Shown: positions 18,195-28,770, numbered from the stretch's first letter. The stretch is DNA of 64,000 nucleotides from Chryseobacterium paridis (GCF_016595215.1 NZ_JAENHK010000001.1:186001-250000); one strand, 5' to 3'. Notes: generated from the sequence alone by a model not told the origin. A program made the numbers and translations.

Positions 18195-18464
18195 TTACCA
18201 ACTAGCTTTTTTAACTCCTGGGATAAGTCCGTTGTTAGCCATTTCTCTGAAAGTTACTCTGGAAATACCAAACGTTCTCATGTATCCTCTTGGTCTACCT
18301 GTTAGTTTACATCTGTTGTGTAATCTTACAGGAGAAGCATTTTTTGGTAATTTTTGAAGTCCTTCGTAATCACCTGCTTCTTTTAAAGCTTTTCTTTTGT
18401 CAGCGTATTTAGCAACTAGTGCTTCTCTTTTGCGCTCACGCGCTTTCATTGATTCTTTAGCCAT
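18195..18464 (-). CDS. rpsN: 30S ribosomal protein S14, zinc-free form
   Basis: 89 residues, the long S14 form without the CxxC-x12-CxxC zinc motif. Core [20 protein letters not shown] then [20 protein letters not shown]. Three bases after rplE. It assembles into the 30S head. Confidence 0.97.
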   Translation of the reverse strand: MAKESMKARERKREALVAKYADKRKALKEAGDYEGLQKLPKNASPVRLHNRCKLTGRPRGYMRTFGISRVTFREMANNGLIPGVKKASW

Positions 18465-18467
18465 TTC

Positions 18468-19019
18468 TTAGTTCTTTTTAAATGGTAAACCGAAGTGAGT
18501 TAATAATGCTTTCGCTTCTTTATCTGTTTTCGCAGTTGTAACGAAAGTGATGTCCATCCCTTGGATTTTTTTCACTTTGTCGATTACGATCTCAGGGAAG
18601 ATAATTTGCTCAGTAATACCTAAGTTATAATTACCTCTACCATCGAAACCATCAGCTTTGATACCAGAAAAATCTCTAATACGTGGTAAAGCTGAAGCTG
18701 TAAGTCTGTCTAAGAATTCATACATTTTACTAGCTCTTAAAGTAACTTTAGCTCCTACAGGCATTCCTTTTCTCAATTTGAAAGCAGCTTCGTCTTTCTT
18801 AGAAATCGTACCTACTGCTTTTTGACCAGTAATGTTCGTAAGTTCTTCTACAGCATAATCAATGATCTTTTTGTCTGCAGTAGCATCACCTAATCCTTGA
18901 GATAGGATGATTTTTTCCAATTTAGGTACCTGCATTACAGATTTGTACCCAAATTCTTCCATCATTGCAGGAACAATTGTTTCTTTATATGCTTTCTTGG
19001 GTCTTGCTATATATTCCAT
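18468..19019 (-). CDS. rplE: 50S ribosomal protein L5
   Basis: Binds 5S rRNA and P-site tRNA. 183 residues beginning with [20 protein letters not shown], with the L5 signature [16 protein letters not shown] stretch, the [12 protein letters not shown] helix and the C-terminal [16 protein letters not shown]. 13 bases after rplX. Confidence 0.98.
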   Translation of the reverse strand: MEYIARPKKAYKETIVPAMMEEFGYKSVMQVPKLEKIILSQGLGDATADKKIIDYAVEELTNITGQKAVGTISKKDEAAFKLRKGMPVGAKVTLRASKMYEFLDRLTASALPRIRDFSGIKADGFDGRGNYNLGITEQIIFPEIVIDKVKKIQGMDITFVTTAKTDKEAKALLTHFGLPFKKN

Positions 19020-19032
19020 GTGTTATTTAAAA

Positions 19033-19359
19033 TTATAAAGTTTCACCCGTTTTTTTGTCGATTCTTACTTTCTTATCTCCTTCAGTTTTGTAACCTACTT
19101 TTACAGCTTTTCCGTCTTTACCAACTAAAGCTATGTTTGAGATATGAATAGAAGCTTCTCTTTCTACGATTCCTCCTTGAGGATTTGAAGCTGAAGGCTT
19201 AACGTGTTTCTTAATGATGTTAAGTCCTGCAACGATTACTCTAGGGTCTTTTCCTTCTTTTTTGATCACTTCAATAACTTCACCAGTTTTACCTTTGATA
19301 TCTTTCTTACCAGTAGTAATGATTACGTTATCTCCTCTTTTTATTTTTAACTTTGACAT
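19033..19359 (-). CDS. rplX: 50S ribosomal protein L24
   Basis: Early assembly protein near the exit tunnel with a KOW motif (KRGDNVIITTGKKDIKGKTG). 108 residues; the stretch NIIKKHVKPSASNPQGGIVE is typical. 22 bases after rplN. Confidence 0.98.
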   Translation of the reverse strand: MSKLKIKRGDNVIITTGKKDIKGKTGEVIEVIKKEGKDPRVIVAGLNIIKKHVKPSASNPQGGIVEREASIHISNIALVGKDGKAVKVGYKTEGDKKVRIDKKTGETL

Positions 19360-19381
19360 TTTCTTTTAAAAATTTTAAAAA

Positions 19382-19750
19382 TTAAAGTACTTCAGGAGCT
19401 AATGAAATGATTTTCATATATTCTTTGTCTCTCAACTCACGAGCAACAGGTCCGAAAACACGCGTTCCTCTCATTTCTCCTGCTGCGTTTAGTAATACAC
19501 AAGCATTGTCTTCGAATTTGATGTATGATCCATCTTTTCTTCTAACTGCTTTTTTGGTTCTTACTACTACAGCTTTAGATACCTGACCTTTTTTAGCATT
19601 TCCTGATGGTGTAGAATCTTTGATAGTAACTACGATTTTATCACCAACTGAAGCATATCTTCTTCTGGTTCCTCCCAGAACTCTGATAACCAATACTTCT
19701 TTAGCACCTGTGTTATCAGCAACTTTTAATCTTGATTCTGTTTGTAACAT
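19382..19750 (-). CDS. rplN: 50S ribosomal protein L14
   Basis: Forms an intersubunit bridge. 122 residues starting [19 protein letters not shown], with [19 protein letters not shown] and the C-terminal [20 protein letters not shown]. Its start overlaps the rpsQ stop by one base (19750), a sign of translational coupling. Confidence 0.98.
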   Translation of the reverse strand: MLQTESRLKVADNTGAKEVLVIRVLGGTRRRYASVGDKIVVTIKDSTPSGNAKKGQVSKAVVVRTKKAVRRKDGSYIKFEDNACVLLNAAGEMRGTRVFGPVARELRDKEYMKIISLAPEVL

Positions 19751-20004
19751 TACTTAGCTTTTTCAATGATTCTTACTAATCTCCATCTCTTACTCTTGCT
19801 TAAAGGTCTAGTTTCTTGGATAAGAACTGTATCTCCTTCTGTGCATTCGTTGTTTTCGTCGTGTGCAGTATATTTTTTCGTTTTCAATACGAATTTACCG
19901 TACATCGGGTGTTTCACTCTAGTAGTCTCACTTACAACAATGGTCTTTTCCATTTTATTGCTGGAAACTATTCCGATTCTTTCTTTTCTTAAGTTTCTTT
20001 CCAT
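19750..20004 (-). CDS. rpsQ: 30S ribosomal protein S17
   Basis: 84-residue OB-fold 16S rRNA binder. Sequence [19 protein letters not shown] and [20 protein letters not shown], with the loop [19 protein letters not shown], matches the family. 14 bases after rpmC. Confidence 0.98.
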   Translation of the reverse strand: MERNLRKERIGIVSSNKMEKTIVVSETTRVKHPMYGKFVLKTKKYTAHDENNECTEGDTVLIQETRPLSKSKRWRLVRIIEKAK

Positions 20005-20018
20005 AATGTATGAAAATC

Positions 20019-20207
20019 TTATTGTTGTTTAGTGGTTAACTCTGTATTTAGTCTTGCGATTGTCTTTCTCAAATCTTTGATTTGAATTGGATTTTCAAGT
20101 GGACTGATTTTGTGAGCTAATTTCATTTTAGTGAATTCAGCTTTAGCTTCAGTCAATTTAGCTTGAATATCTTCTGCGCTTAGATTTTTAATTTCAGCTT
20201 TTTTCAT
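20019..20207 (-). CDS. rpmC: 50S ribosomal protein L29
   Basis: 62 residues forming the two-helix L29 hairpin at the tunnel exit (docking site for trigger factor and SRP). Starts [18 protein letters not shown] and contains [12 protein letters not shown]. The ATG at 20207 is preferred to an in-frame TTG at 20216, because it gives the standard N-terminus. Confidence 0.96.
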   Translation of the reverse strand: MKKAEIKNLSAEDIQAKLTEAKAEFTKMKLAHKISPLENPIQIKDLRKTIARLNTELTTKQQ

Positions 20208-20219
20208 TGTATTCAAAGA

Positions 20220-20645
20220 TTATAGAGGTTTAACAAAATCATTAGCAACTACAAAATTGGTAACTACCGGTAATTTTTGAGCCGCAAGTCTTAAAGCTTC
20301 CTTAGCGATATCGTAAGGTACACCTCCAACTTCGAATAAAATTTTACCTGGCTTTACTACAGCTACCCAATATTCAACAGCACCTTTACCTTTACCCATC
20401 CTTACTTCGGCTGGTTTTTTAGTAATCGGCTTATCCGGGAATATTTTGATCCATAGTTGACCTTCTCTCTTCATATATCTTGTAGCAGCAATACGCGCAG
20501 CTTCAATTTGTCTTGCAGTGATCCAAGCTCCTTCTGTAGCTTTGATTCCAAAAGTTCCATAAGCAAGTTGATTACCTCTCTGAGCAATCCCCTTCATTTT
20601 CATCTTATGAACTTTACGGAATTTGGTTCTTTTTGGTTGTAACAT
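20220..20645 (-). CDS. rplP: 50S ribosomal protein L16
   Basis: Helps shape the tRNA sites and 50S late assembly. 141 residues: [19 protein letters not shown], then [20 protein letters not shown], with the later [19 protein letters not shown] loop. 78 bases after rpsC; the gap holds a 7-bp tandem repeat. Confidence 0.98.
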   Translation of the reverse strand: MLQPKRTKFRKVHKMKMKGIAQRGNQLAYGTFGIKATEGAWITARQIEAARIAATRYMKREGQLWIKIFPDKPITKKPAEVRMGKGKGAVEYWVAVVKPGKILFEVGGVPYDIAKEALRLAAQKLPVVTNFVVANDFVKPL

Positions 20646-20656
20646 AATTTCTTAAA

Positions 20657-20684
20657 TTTTAGATTTTAGAATTTAGATTTTAAA
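20657..20684. repeat. Four 7-bp tandem units (consensus TTTTAGA) between rpsC and rplP
   Basis: Heptads start at 20657, 20664, 20671 and 20678, the first two identical. It is inside the ribosomal operon, in the second largest gap, and would be transcribed. Confidence 0.65.
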
Positions 20685-20723
20685 AAAGTAACGGTCATTT
20701 AAAAACTATCCTCTAAAATTTTA

Positions 20724-21458
20724 TTAATTATTTTTTTTATCTCTTGAAGGTCTTCTATTATCTCTGTCTCCTCTGTTTCCACCTCCTGAAGGTCCTTTTT
20801 TCTGTTGTCCCACTAGTGGAGAAAGTTCTCTTTTACCGTAAACTTCACCTTTCATGATCCAAACTTTTACTCCAAGTTTACCATATTGAGTCAATGCTTC
20901 TCCAATATGATAATCGATATCAGCTCTGAAAGTAGACAAAGGAATTCTTCCGTCTTTGAAAGATTCGCTTCTTGCCATTTCAGCACCGTTCAATCTACCA
21001 GAGATTTGAACTTTGATACCTTCTGCACCCATTCTCATTGTGCTTGCGATCGCCATTTTAACAGCTCTTCTGTAAGAAATTCTGTTTTCAATTTGCTTAG
21101 CAATGCTATCAGCAACTAATACTGCGTCAAGTTCAGGTCTTTTGATTTCGAAAATATTGATTTGAATATCCTTTTTAGTCAATTTCTTCAATTCTTCTTT
21201 TAATTTATCAACTTCCTGACCTCCTTTACCGATGATAAGTCCCGGTCTAGCAGTAGTAATAGTAACTGTTACTAATTTCAGTGTTCTTTCAATATAAATT
21301 TTTGAAATACCACCTTTAGATAATCTAGCTTCAAGGTATCTTCTGATTTTGTAGTCTTCAGCGATTCTGTCTCCATAATCGTTTCCACCAAACCAGTTAG
21401 AATCCCATCCTCTGATGATACCTAATCTGTTACCAATTGGATTTGTCTTCTGTCCCAT
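20724..21458 (-). CDS. rpsC: 30S ribosomal protein S3
   Basis: Lines the mRNA entry channel. 244 residues: [20 protein letters not shown], a KH domain with [18 protein letters not shown], and the C-terminal domain ending [20 protein letters not shown] and [14 protein letters not shown] Gly/Arg/Asp-rich tail of about 30 residues follows, as in other Bacteroidota. 7 bases after rplV. Confidence 0.98.
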   Translation of the reverse strand: MGQKTNPIGNRLGIIRGWDSNWFGGNDYGDRIAEDYKIRRYLEARLSKGGISKIYIERTLKLVTVTITTARPGLIIGKGGQEVDKLKEELKKLTKKDIQINIFEIKRPELDAVLVADSIAKQIENRISYRRAVKMAIASTMRMGAEGIKVQISGRLNGAEMARSESFKDGRIPLSTFRADIDYHIGEALTQYGKLGVKVWIMKGEVYGKRELSPLVGQQKKGPSGGGNRGDRDNRRPSRDKKNN

Positions 21459-21465
21459 ACCTTGA

Positions 21466-21864
21466 TTAATTTTCTTTATTACCTAAGATTAGTGTAACGT
21501 GGTTAGATCTTTTTCTGATTCTATGACCTCTACCTTGTGGAGCTGGTCTTAGCCTCTTCAATTGTCTTGCACTATCCACGAATATTTCTTTAATGATAAG
21601 GTTTGCTTCTTCAATATCAGCACCCTCGTTTTTAGCCTGCCAGTTTGCCATAGCAGAAAGAAGTAATTTCTCTAACTTGTTAGATGCATCCTTCTTTGAA
21701 TATTTTAGGATATAAAGAGCTTTATCTACCTGCTCTCCTCTAATGATATCAACTACTAATCTCATTTTTCTAGGAGAAGACGGGCAATTATTTAATGAAG
21801 CTTTTACAACGTCTTTGTTAGCTTCTTTTCTTGCGATTGAACTATCTTGTTTTCTTGATCCCAT
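21466..21864 (-). CDS. rplV: 50S ribosomal protein L22
   Basis: Its beta-hairpin lines the exit tunnel and is a site of macrolide-resistance changes. 132 residues with [20 protein letters not shown] at the start and [20 protein letters not shown] in the hairpin region; no deletion is visible there. 2 bases after rpsS. Confidence 0.98.
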   Translation of the reverse strand: MGSRKQDSSIARKEANKDVVKASLNNCPSSPRKMRLVVDIIRGEQVDKALYILKYSKKDASNKLEKLLLSAMANWQAKNEGADIEEANLIIKEIFVDSARQLKRLRPAPQGRGHRIRKRSNHVTLILGNKEN

Positions 21865-21866
21865 GA

Positions 21867-22145
21867 TTATCTGCTTCCTTTATTTTTGTTACCACCATGA
21901 CCTCTGAAAGATCTTGTTGGAGAAAATTCGCCTAACTTGTGACCAACCATGTTTTCAGTAACATAAACAGGGATAAAAGATTTCCCGTTGTGTACTGCAA
22001 TAGTTTGTCCTACAAAGTCCGGAGAGATCATCGATGCTCTAGACCAAGTTTTAATAACTGTCTTCTTACCAGACTCAATGTTTGTCTGAACCTTCTTATC
22101 TAAAGTATGATGAATGAATGGTCCTTTTTTAAGTGATCTTGCCAT
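21867..22145 (-). CDS. rpsS: 30S ribosomal protein S19
   Basis: 30S head protein contacting S13. 92 residues: [19 protein letters not shown] and [19 protein letters not shown] are diagnostic. 2 bases after rplB. Confidence 0.98.
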   Translation of the reverse strand: MARSLKKGPFIHHTLDKKVQTNIESGKKTVIKTWSRASMISPDFVGQTIAVHNGKSFIPVYVTENMVGHKLGEFSPTRSFRGHGGNKNKGSR

Positions 22146-22147
22146 AA

Positions 22148-22969
22148 TTATTTTCTTTTAGATACGATGTAACGGTTAGACACTTTGTTTTTCTTTCTAG
22201 TTTTGTAACCTTTAGCAGGCTTACCGTTTCTAGATCTTGGGTGACCTCCAGAAGAACGTCCTTCACCACCTCCCATTGGGTGATCTACAGGGTTCATTAC
22301 TACCGGTCTAGTTCTAGGTCTTCTACCTAACCATCTGCTTCTACCAGCCTTACCTGAAACAGTTAACTGATGATCAGAGTTAGAAACAGATCCAATCATT
22401 GCATAACACTCAGTAAGGATCATTCTAGATTCTCCTGAAGGCAATTTGATGATTGCATATTTTCCGTCTCTTGAAGTTAATTGAGCTGAAGAACCAGCAC
22501 TTCTTGCTAAAATAGCACCTTGTCCAGGCTTCATTTCAACACAAGAAATTACAGTACCCAATGGAATGTTTTTCAATTTCATTGCGTTACCTACGTTTGG
22601 TTCAACGCTTTCTCCTGAAACTACCTTTTGATCTACTTTAATACCGTTTGGAGCGATGATATATCTTTTCTCTCCGTCTGCGTACTCTAATAAAGCGATA
22701 AATGCAGTTCTGTTTGGATCATATTCTACAGTTTTTACCGTTGCTTCAACATCATGCTTGTTTCTTTTGAAGTCGATAATTCTGTATTTCTTTTTGTGTC
22801 CACCTCCGGTGTAACGCATGGTCATTTTACCAGTTTGGTTACGTCCACCTGACTTACTAATACCAACTGTTAGAGATTTCTCTGGTTTGTTGGTAGTAAT
22901 TTCCTCAAAATTGTTTACAATTCTGAATCTCTGTCCTGGGGTGATAGGTTTTAATTTTCTAACAGACAT
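22148..22969 (-). CDS. rplB: 50S ribosomal protein L2
   Basis: Core large-subunit protein needed for peptidyl transferase activity and subunit association. 273 residues: [36 protein letters not shown], and the C-terminal [20 protein letters not shown] with its conserved functional His. 22 bases after rplW. Confidence 0.98.
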   Translation of the reverse strand: MSVRKLKPITPGQRFRIVNNFEEITTNKPEKSLTVGISKSGGRNQTGKMTMRYTGGGHKKKYRIIDFKRNKHDVEATVKTVEYDPNRTAFIALLEYADGEKRYIIAPNGIKVDQKVVSGESVEPNVGNAMKLKNIPLGTVISCVEMKPGQGAILARSAGSSAQLTSRDGKYAIIKLPSGESRMILTECYAMIGSVSNSDHQLTVSGKAGRSRWLGRRPRTRPVVMNPVDHPMGGGEGRSSGGHPRSRNGKPAKGYKTRKKNKVSNRYIVSKRK

Positions 22970-22991
22970 TACTATTATTTATAATTAATAA

Positions 22992-23282
22992 TTAATTTAC
23001 AGCGAAAATATCGATTACTTCCCCTTCAGCAAGAGTAATAACCGCTTTTTTCAATTTGTTCGTCTTTCCTACTTGAAGACCTTTTTTAGTGTATTTCGAA
23101 GAAACCTTCGGAGCATAAATCATTGTTCTAACGTCTGCTACTTTCACACCATAAGTTGCCTCTACAGCTTTCTTAATTTGGATTTTATTCGCCTTAGTAT
23201 CTACCAAGAAAGAATAAGCACCTCTTAAGTCTGTAAGATAGTTTGCTTTTTCTGAAATAACTGGTTTAATAATAACTGACAT
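22992..23282 (-). CDS. rplW: 50S ribosomal protein L23
   Basis: Tunnel-exit docking protein for trigger factor and SRP. 96 residues beginning MSVIIKPVISEKANYLTD, with ANKIQIKKAVEATYGVKVAD as the conserved helix. 3 bases after rplD. Confidence 0.98.
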   Translation of the reverse strand: MSVIIKPVISEKANYLTDLRGAYSFLVDTKANKIQIKKAVEATYGVKVADVRTMIYAPKVSSKYTKKGLQVGKTNKLKKAVITLAEGEVIDIFAVN

Positions 23283-23285
23283 GAT

Positions 23286-23915
23286 TTATTTCTTTAGATT
23301 TTCCTGGAATTTTTCAACTGCACCTTCTAAGAATACGATCTCACCTGCATTGATTAAGTCATATGAACTGATTTCGTTAAAGTTCATTACTTTAGTTTTA
23401 GGTAAGTTTCTTGAAGATAAATACACATTCTTGTTAGCTTCAGGAAGAATGAATAAAGATTTTTTATCGTTTAATGCCAAAGCATTTAATACGTTGATAA
23501 AATCTTTAGTTTTAGGAGCGTTGATGCTCAAGTCTTCCAAAACTTTAATGCTGTTATCTCTCAATTTCTGAGATAAAACAGATTTTTTAGCTAATCTCTT
23601 AAGAGCTTTGTTCAATTTGAATCTGTAGTCTCTTGGTTTTGGACCGAATACTCTACCTCCACCTCTGAATGTTGGAGATTTAATATCACCATATCTAGCA
23701 GAACCAGATCCTTTTTGCTTCTTAAGTTTTTTCGTAGAAGCAGTAATTTCGCTTCTTTCTTTTGATTTATGAGTACCTTGTCTCTGAGCGGCAAGATATT
23801 GCTTAACTTCTAAGTAAACCGCGTGCTGATTTGGCTCAATTCCGAATACTGTTTCGTCTAGAGTTACTTTTCTTCCGGTCTCTTTTCCTGATGTATTTAA
23901 TACTACTAGTTCCAT
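23286..23915 (-). CDS. rplD: 50S ribosomal protein L4
   Basis: Tunnel-constriction protein; in E. coli also the repressor of the S10 operon through its mRNA leader. 209 residues: [20 protein letters not shown], the extended loop with [20 protein letters not shown], and the globular C-terminus. Overlaps the end of rplC by 10 bases. The structured leader upstream of rplC is an obvious place to look for L4 or L3 control. Confidence 0.98.
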   Translation of the reverse strand: MELVVLNTSGKETGRKVTLDETVFGIEPNQHAVYLEVKQYLAAQRQGTHKSKERSEITASTKKLKKQKGSGSARYGDIKSPTFRGGGRVFGPKPRDYRFKLNKALKRLAKKSVLSQKLRDNSIKVLEDLSINAPKTKDFINVLNALALNDKKSLFILPEANKNVYLSSRNLPKTKVMNFNEISSYDLINAGEIVFLEGAVEKFQENLKK

Positions 23916-24532
23916 TTTCTGATAATTACATAAGAATTTTTAGCTCCCGGAACAGCACCTTTTACTACTAAAAGATTTTGTTCTTGATCCACTTTTAATA
24001 CTTGAAGGTTTTGAACAGTTACCTGCTTACCTCCCATTCTACCTGCCATTCTCATTCCTTTGAATACTCTCGAAGGATCCGATCCAGCACCGATAGAACC
24101 TGGAGCTCTAAGTCTGTTGTGCTGACCATGAGTAGCTTGCATTACACCTCCAAATCCGTGTCTTTTAACAACACCCTGGAAGCCTTTACCTTTTGAAGTT
24201 CCTGTTACGTCAACATATTCACCTTCAGCGAATAGATCAACTTTTACTTCTTCTCCTACTTTTACTTCATCAACGAATTCTCTGTAGAATTCTACCAATT
24301 TAGCTTTAGGAGCAGAACCAGCCTTTTTAAAATGGCCAGCTAACGCTTTACCAACGTTCTTTTCACTCTTGTCATCGAAACCTAACTGAACTGACTTATA
24401 GCCGTCCTTTTCAATGGTTCTGACCTGTAAAACCGAGCATGGACCAGCTTGAATAACTGTACAAGGAATGTTTTTTCCTTCTTCGTTAAACAAAGACGTC
24501 ATACCGATTTTTTTACCAATAATACCTGACAT
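23906..24532 (-). CDS. rplC: 50S ribosomal protein L3
   Basis: Early 23S rRNA binder close to the peptidyl transferase centre. 208 residues: [20 protein letters not shown], then [19 protein letters not shown] and the central extension [17 protein letters not shown]. It is the first gene of this ribosomal operon here, because rpsJ lies with fusA about 14 kb away. About 100 bases of leader separate it from a consensus promoter. Confidence 0.98.
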   Translation of the reverse strand: MSGIIGKKIGMTSLFNEEGKNIPCTVIQAGPCSVLQVRTIEKDGYKSVQLGFDDKSEKNVGKALAGHFKKAGSAPKAKLVEFYREFVDEVKVGEEVKVDLFAEGEYVDVTGTSKGKGFQGVVKRHGFGGVMQATHGQHNRLRAPGSIGAGSDPSRVFKGMRMAGRMGGKQVTVQNLQVLKVDQEQNLLVVKGAVPGAKNSYVIIRKWN

Positions 24533-24568
24533 TGTTTATGTTATAATAAAATTTATCCTTTATTTATG

Positions 24569-24633
24569 CTCATTTTTAGAAAGCTAAAGTAATTTCCACG
24601 TTTGAGATGGGCATACTTTTCCCCTAAAATGAG
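24569..24633 (-). promoter_or_regulatory. Structured 5' leader of the rplC operon
   Basis: The predicted transcript begins near 24631-24633 with CTCATTTTAG (24624-24633), which pairs with CTAAAAATGAG (24569-24579) with one bulged base, closing a 65-base domain. Inside, a GGG/CCC pairing is possible. The paired region ends about 36 bases before the rplC ATG. The position suits autogenous control by a ribosomal protein; the ligand is unknown. Confidence 0.5.
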
Positions 24634-24637
24634 TGTG

Positions 24638-24667
24638 CAAATTTATGGATAATTTTTAGATTGACAA
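24638..24667 (-). promoter_or_regulatory. Promoter of the rplC ribosomal operon
   Basis: Minus strand: -33 TTG (24665-24667), 19-base spacer, -7 TAAATTTG (24638-24645), a full match to the flavobacterial consensus. The sequence after the -33 element (TTGTCAAT then A-rich) is shared with the rpsL promoter at 42023-42052. Confidence 0.85.
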
Positions 24668-24759
24668 ATTTTCTAGCAAAATATTTTGATTTTTAGTAGC
24701 TTACAAAATAAAATCTGCTTTTTGGTTTATTTTGAACTGGCCTTAGAACAAGGCTGGAA

Positions 24760-25524
24760 CTATTTCGTAACAACAGTCAAACCTATTTCCTCCAGGTTCT
24801 TTTTGTCTTCTTCGAGAATCCCTTCATCTGTGATCAGATAATCTATCTTGTCTAAAGAAGCAATTTTCCCGAATCCTTTCTTATTCAGTTTTGAAGAATC
24901 TGCTAAAATCATCACTTTATCAGAACATTCTATCATGAGTTGATTAAGATGAGCTTCTGCAGCATTGGATGTGCTGATTCCAAATTCCATATCAATTCCA
25001 TCAACACCAAGAAATAATTTATTACAAGAGAACTGCGAGAGGATGGTTTCAGATATGGAACCTACAATAGAAGTGGAACTCTTTCTTACTTCCCCACCCA
25101 GTTGTATAATATTTATGTTAGGATTATTACATAACTCTAATGCTACTCTTAATGATGAAGTAAGAACAGTAAGCCTTCCAAAGTTCACTAACATTCTGGC
25201 CAGATAATGCATCGTGGTTCCTGAAGCCAAAATAATACAATCATTTTCCTCAATCAACTTTAAAGCTGCCTTAGCTATACTCTGTTTTGCCTCTACATTG
25301 ATGTTTTCTTTCTCATCAACATTCTTTTCATAAGCATATCTTACATGTTTACTGGCCCCTCCATGATTTCGAAAAAGAAGTCCCAAGCTTTCTAAATAAT
25401 TCAAATCCTTTCGGATCGTAACTGAGGAAACATTATACTTTTCGCATAGCTCCTGAACAAGAACATAGTCTTTTTTATCGAGTTCATGCAGTATCGCATT
25501 ATGCCTTGGTATTAATTTTTCCAT
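24760..25524 (-). CDS. DeoR-family transcriptional regulator, probable glycerol regulator
   Basis: 254 residues from the ATG at 25524: a winged-helix DeoR HTH in the first 60 residues (VQELCEKYNVSSVTIRKDLN, then LESLGLLFRNHGGA) and a C-terminal sugar-phosphate-sensing domain (ASGTTMHYLARML, LGGEVRKSSTSIVG, LGVDGIDMEFGISTSN, ILADSSKLNKKGFGKIASLD). Divergent from glpD-glpK-glpF, so it is likely the GlpR-type repressor responding to glycerol-3-phosphate; this is inferred from position. The open frame extends to a TTG at 25560, but the ATG fits the family start and lies just behind a -7-like TAACTTTG at 25539-25546. Confidence 0.88.
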   Translation of the reverse strand: MEKLIPRHNAILHELDKKDYVLVQELCEKYNVSSVTIRKDLNYLESLGLLFRNHGGASKHVRYAYEKNVDEKENINVEAKQSIAKAALKLIEENDCIILASGTTMHYLARMLVNFGRLTVLTSSLRVALELCNNPNINIIQLGGEVRKSSTSIVGSISETILSQFSCNKLFLGVDGIDMEFGISTSNAAEAHLNQLMIECSDKVMILADSSKLNKKGFGKIASLDKIDYLITDEGILEEDKKNLEEIGLTVVTK

Positions 25525-25538
25525 TCTCTTTCTTTCAC

Positions 25539-25546
25539 CAAAGTTA
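25539..25546 (-). promoter_or_regulatory. Possible -7 box for the DeoR-type regulator
   Basis: TAACTTTG on the minus strand, 15 bases before the ATG at 25524. No -33 TTG at the right distance. It helps choose the ATG over the upstream TTG. Confidence 0.35.
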
Positions 25547-25607
25547 TTATTTTTTTTCAAGATCTAAAAATTTCACTTATTTTCTTTTTACTTTCATTTT
25601 TAATTAT

Positions 25608-25615
25608 TAGCTTTG
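25608..25615 (+). promoter_or_regulatory. -7 box of the glp operon
   Basis: TAGCTTTG matches TAnnTTTG, 24 bases before the glpD ATG. The -33 region is T-rich (TTT instead of TTG), compatible with a regulated promoter. Confidence 0.55.
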
Positions 25616-25620
25616 AATTC

Positions 25621-25650
25621 GAAACTTAACGAAACATTATGAAACGAAAC
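25621..25650 (+). promoter_or_regulatory. Candidate DeoR/GlpR operator: GAAAC direct repeats
   Basis: GAAAC occurs at 25621, 25631 and 25641, exactly 10 bases apart, and again at 25646. The array begins where transcription should start (about 25621) and runs into the first glpD codons, a repressing position. DeoR-family operators often contain TTTCG/CGAAA-type direct repeats. Confidence 0.45.
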
Positions 25651-27234
25651 GAAGAACTCAGCAAAATAACTACCGTAAAAGAATGGGACTTTTTAGTCAT
25701 CGGTGGAGGAGCAAGCGGTTTAGGTTCGGCATTAGACGCAGTAAGCAGAGGATTTAAAACGATACTGTTGGAATCGCACGATTTTGCGAAAGCCACTTCC
25801 AGCAGAAGTACAAAACTGGTACATGGTGGAGTAAGATATTTAGCACAGGGAGATATTGGCCTCGTAAAAGAAGCATTAAAGGAAAGAGGATTGTTGGCAA
25901 AAAATGCTGCACATGTAGTAAAGAACCAATCTTTCATTATCCCTAATTATACGTGGTGGGGAGGAATCTATTATAAAATAGGATTATCAATCTATGATTT
26001 TCTTGCAGGGAAATTAAGCTTAGGCAAGACAAAATATATCAGTAAATCGAAAACAGTTGAAAAACTTCCGACTATTGAGCAAAAAAACCTGGCAAGCGGA
26101 GTTGTTTATCAGGACGGACAGTTTGATGATGCAAGATTGGCAATTAATTTAGCACAAACAATTATTGAAAAAGGCGGAACTGCTATTAATTATATTAAAG
26201 TAATTAATTTAATTAAAAACGATTCCAACAAAGTAATTGGTGTTATCGCAGAAGATCAGTTTACCAAACAGCAATTCGAAATCCACGCAAAGGTTGTTAT
26301 CAATGCAACTGGAGTTTTCACGAACGATATATTAAACATGAACAATCCGAAACATGGAAAATTCGTGGTTCCAAGCCAGGGAATTCATTTGGTTTTGGAT
26401 AAATCTTTCTTGAAAAGTGATGATGCTATCATGATTCCAAAAACTTCTGATGGAAGGGTATTATTTGTTGTTCCCTGGCATGACAGAGCCCTGGTAGGGA
26501 CCACTGATACATTACTGGAAAGTGAAAGCTTTGAGCCACGTGCTTTGGAAGAAGAGATTAAATTTGTTTTAAATACTGCAAGACAATATTTAAGTAAAAA
26601 ACCAACACGTGAAGATGTAAAATCTGTATTTGCAGGACTTCGTCCACTTGCAGCACCAAAAGACGGAAGCAAAAGCACAAAAGAAGTTTCAAGAAGCCAC
26701 AAAGTCGTTACGTCTGACACTGGCCTTGTCTCTATCATTGGAGGAAAATGGACGACCTATCGTAAAATGGCAGAAGACACCATTAATGAAGCCATGAAAG
26801 TTCATCAATTAGGAATGACAGGATCTAAGACAGAGCATCTTTCCATCCACGGAAATGTGAAGCCCGAAACCGTTGACAGAAGCAATCATTTATATGTATA
26901 TGGTTCTGATATTCCTGAGATCAAAAAATTACAACAAAGCAACCCTGAATTTTTAGAAAAATTACATCCCGACCATCCATTTACGGTAGCGGAAGTTGTA
27001 TGGGCAGTAAGAAGTGAAATGGCCGAAACCATAGAAGATATTTTAGCGAGAAGAGTTCGACTTTTATTTATGGATGCAAGAGCAGCAATAGATAGCGCAC
27101 AAAAGGTAGCAACGATTATTGCAAAAGAAAAAGGATACGATGCAGAATGGGCTAATCAGCACGCCAACGAATTCATTGAATTAGCTAATGGTTATTTATT
27201 AACCCCATACTCACCTAAAAACAATCAACCTTAA
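25639..27234 (+). CDS. glpD: Glycerol-3-phosphate dehydrogenase, FAD-dependent
   Basis: Oxidises glycerol-3-phosphate to dihydroxyacetone phosphate and passes electrons to quinone at the membrane. 531 residues: an FAD Rossmann motif ([21 protein letters not shown] region, residues about 18-38), the DAO-family fold with [16 protein letters not shown], and the C-terminal GlpD domain containing [20 protein letters not shown]. First gene of the operon glpD-glpK-glpF-outer-membrane gene; 14 bases to glpK. Confidence 0.97.
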   Translation: MKRNEELSKITTVKEWDFLVIGGGASGLGSALDAVSRGFKTILLESHDFAKATSSRSTKLVHGGVRYLAQGDIGLVKEALKERGLLAKNAAHVVKNQSFIIPNYTWWGGIYYKIGLSIYDFLAGKLSLGKTKYISKSKTVEKLPTIEQKNLASGVVYQDGQFDDARLAINLAQTIIEKGGTAINYIKVINLIKNDSNKVIGVIAEDQFTKQQFEIHAKVVINATGVFTNDILNMNNPKHGKFVVPSQGIHLVLDKSFLKSDDAIMIPKTSDGRVLFVVPWHDRALVGTTDTLLESESFEPRALEEEIKFVLNTARQYLSKKPTREDVKSVFAGLRPLAAPKDGSKSTKEVSRSHKVVTSDTGLVSIIGGKWTTYRKMAEDTINEAMKVHQLGMTGSKTEHLSIHGNVKPETVDRSNHLYVYGSDIPEIKKLQQSNPEFLEKLHPDHPFTVAEVVWAVRSEMAETIEDILARRVRLLFMDARAAIDSAQKVATIIAKEKGYDAEWANQHANEFIELANGYLLTPYSPKNNQP

Positions 27235-27248
27235 TTAATATAGATGTC

Positions 27249-28745
27249 ATGAGTGAAAAATTAATTCTTGCTTTAGACCAAGGTACGACTTCTTCTAGAG
27301 CTATTCTATTCGATCACAGCGGAGAAATAAAATACATTTCACAAAAGAGTTTCGAACAAATATTCCCAACACCAGGTTGGGTAGAGCATGATCCTAACGA
27401 AATCTGGTCATCGCAAATTTCTGTCGCTGCAGAAGTTATTGCAAAAGCAGGGATTTCAGGATTAGAAGTGGCAGCAATTGGAATCACTAATCAACGTGAA
27501 ACTACTGTTGTATGGGACAAAGAAACAGGCGAACCTGTTTACAATGCAATTGTGTGGCAAGACCGAAGAACATCCAAATATTGTGACTCTCTAAAGGAAC
27601 AGGGATATACGGATATGATCAAGGATAAAACAGGTCTTGTCTTGGACGCTTACTTTTCAGCGACTAAACTGAAGTGGATCCTTGACAATGTAGATGGAGC
27701 GAGGGCGAAAGCAGAAGAAGGAAAACTATGTTTCGGAACGGTTGATACTTGGTTGGTATGGAAGCTGACCCGTGGAAAAATGTTCATTACGGATGTTTCC
27801 AATGCCAGCAGAACAATGCTTCTTAACATACAGACATTAGAATGGGATCAGGAGCTATTGGAATTATTCAACATTCCTCAATCTATTCTTCCGGAAGTAA
27901 AGCAAAGCAGTGAGATCTATGGTGAAACAGCTACTACTCTATTTTCGACTAAAATCCCTATTGCAGGTATAGCAGGAGATCAACAAGCTGCTTTGTTTGG
28001 ACAGATGTGTACAACTCCGGGAATGGTAAAAAACACTTATGGAACAGGGTGTTTCTTATTAATGAATACAGGAAAAGAAGCTGTACATTCTAAAAACAAT
28101 CTGCTTACGACTGTTGCCTGGAAAATAAATGGGGAAGTAAATTATGCTTTAGAAGGTAGTGTCTTCGTTGGTGGCGCTGCAATACAGTGGGTAAGAGATG
28201 GTCTTAAATTAATCGATTCAGCTGAAGAAATTAATGATTTAGCTGAAAGCGTAGAAGATAATGGCGGAGTATATTTTGTTCCTGCCCTTACAGGATTGGG
28301 AGCTCCATATTGGGATCAATATGCAAGAGGAACAATTGTAGGAATTACCAGAGGAACAACCAATGCCCATATTGCCAGAGCAACTTTAGAAGGTATTGCT
28401 TTTCAGGTTTACGATATTGTAAAAGCCATGGAAGCTGATTCCGGAACTGGCAGCCTTGAGCTGAGAGTAGATGGTGGTGCTTCTAAAAGTGATCTATTGA
28501 TGCAGATCCAGTCGGATTTATTCGGATTTAAAATAACAAGGCCAAAAACATTAGAAACGACAGCGTTAGGTGCGGCTTATCTGGCGGGACTTGCGGTTGG
28601 ATACTGGAAAAATATAGACGAAATACAATCTCAATGGATTGTAGATAAAGATTTCCATCCTCAGTTGGAAAAAGAAAAGGCTGACAAAATGATTCACTTC
28701 TGGAATAAAGCTGTTAAACGTTCCCAAAGCTGGATTGAAGATTAA
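27249..28745 (+). CDS. glpK: Glycerol kinase
   Basis: Phosphorylates glycerol to glycerol-3-phosphate with ATP. 498 residues of the FGGY family: [19 protein letters not shown] at the start, [13 protein letters not shown], the substrate region [26 protein letters not shown], and the C-terminal FGGY signature region [20 protein letters not shown]. 14 bases after glpD and 25 before the facilitator gene. Confidence 0.98.
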   Translation: MSEKLILALDQGTTSSRAILFDHSGEIKYISQKSFEQIFPTPGWVEHDPNEIWSSQISVAAEVIAKAGISGLEVAAIGITNQRETTVVWDKETGEPVYNAIVWQDRRTSKYCDSLKEQGYTDMIKDKTGLVLDAYFSATKLKWILDNVDGARAKAEEGKLCFGTVDTWLVWKLTRGKMFITDVSNASRTMLLNIQTLEWDQELLELFNIPQSILPEVKQSSEIYGETATTLFSTKIPIAGIAGDQQAALFGQMCTTPGMVKNTYGTGCFLLMNTGKEAVHSKNNLLTTVAWKINGEVNYALEGSVFVGGAAIQWVRDGLKLIDSAEEINDLAESVEDNGGVYFVPALTGLGAPYWDQYARGTIVGITRGTTNAHIARATLEGIAFQVYDIVKAMEADSGTGSLELRVDGGASKSDLLMQIQSDLFGFKITRPKTLETTALGAAYLAGLAVGYWKNIDEIQSQWIVDKDFHPQLEKEKADKMIHFWNKAVKRSQSWIED

Positions 28746-28770
28746 TTTCCATCAAATAAAAATATAAACT

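Noticed and set aside
24740..24754. Small hairpin (GCCTT/AAGGC) after the DeoR-type gene
   Set aside because: No T run follows on the minus strand, so it is not called a terminator.
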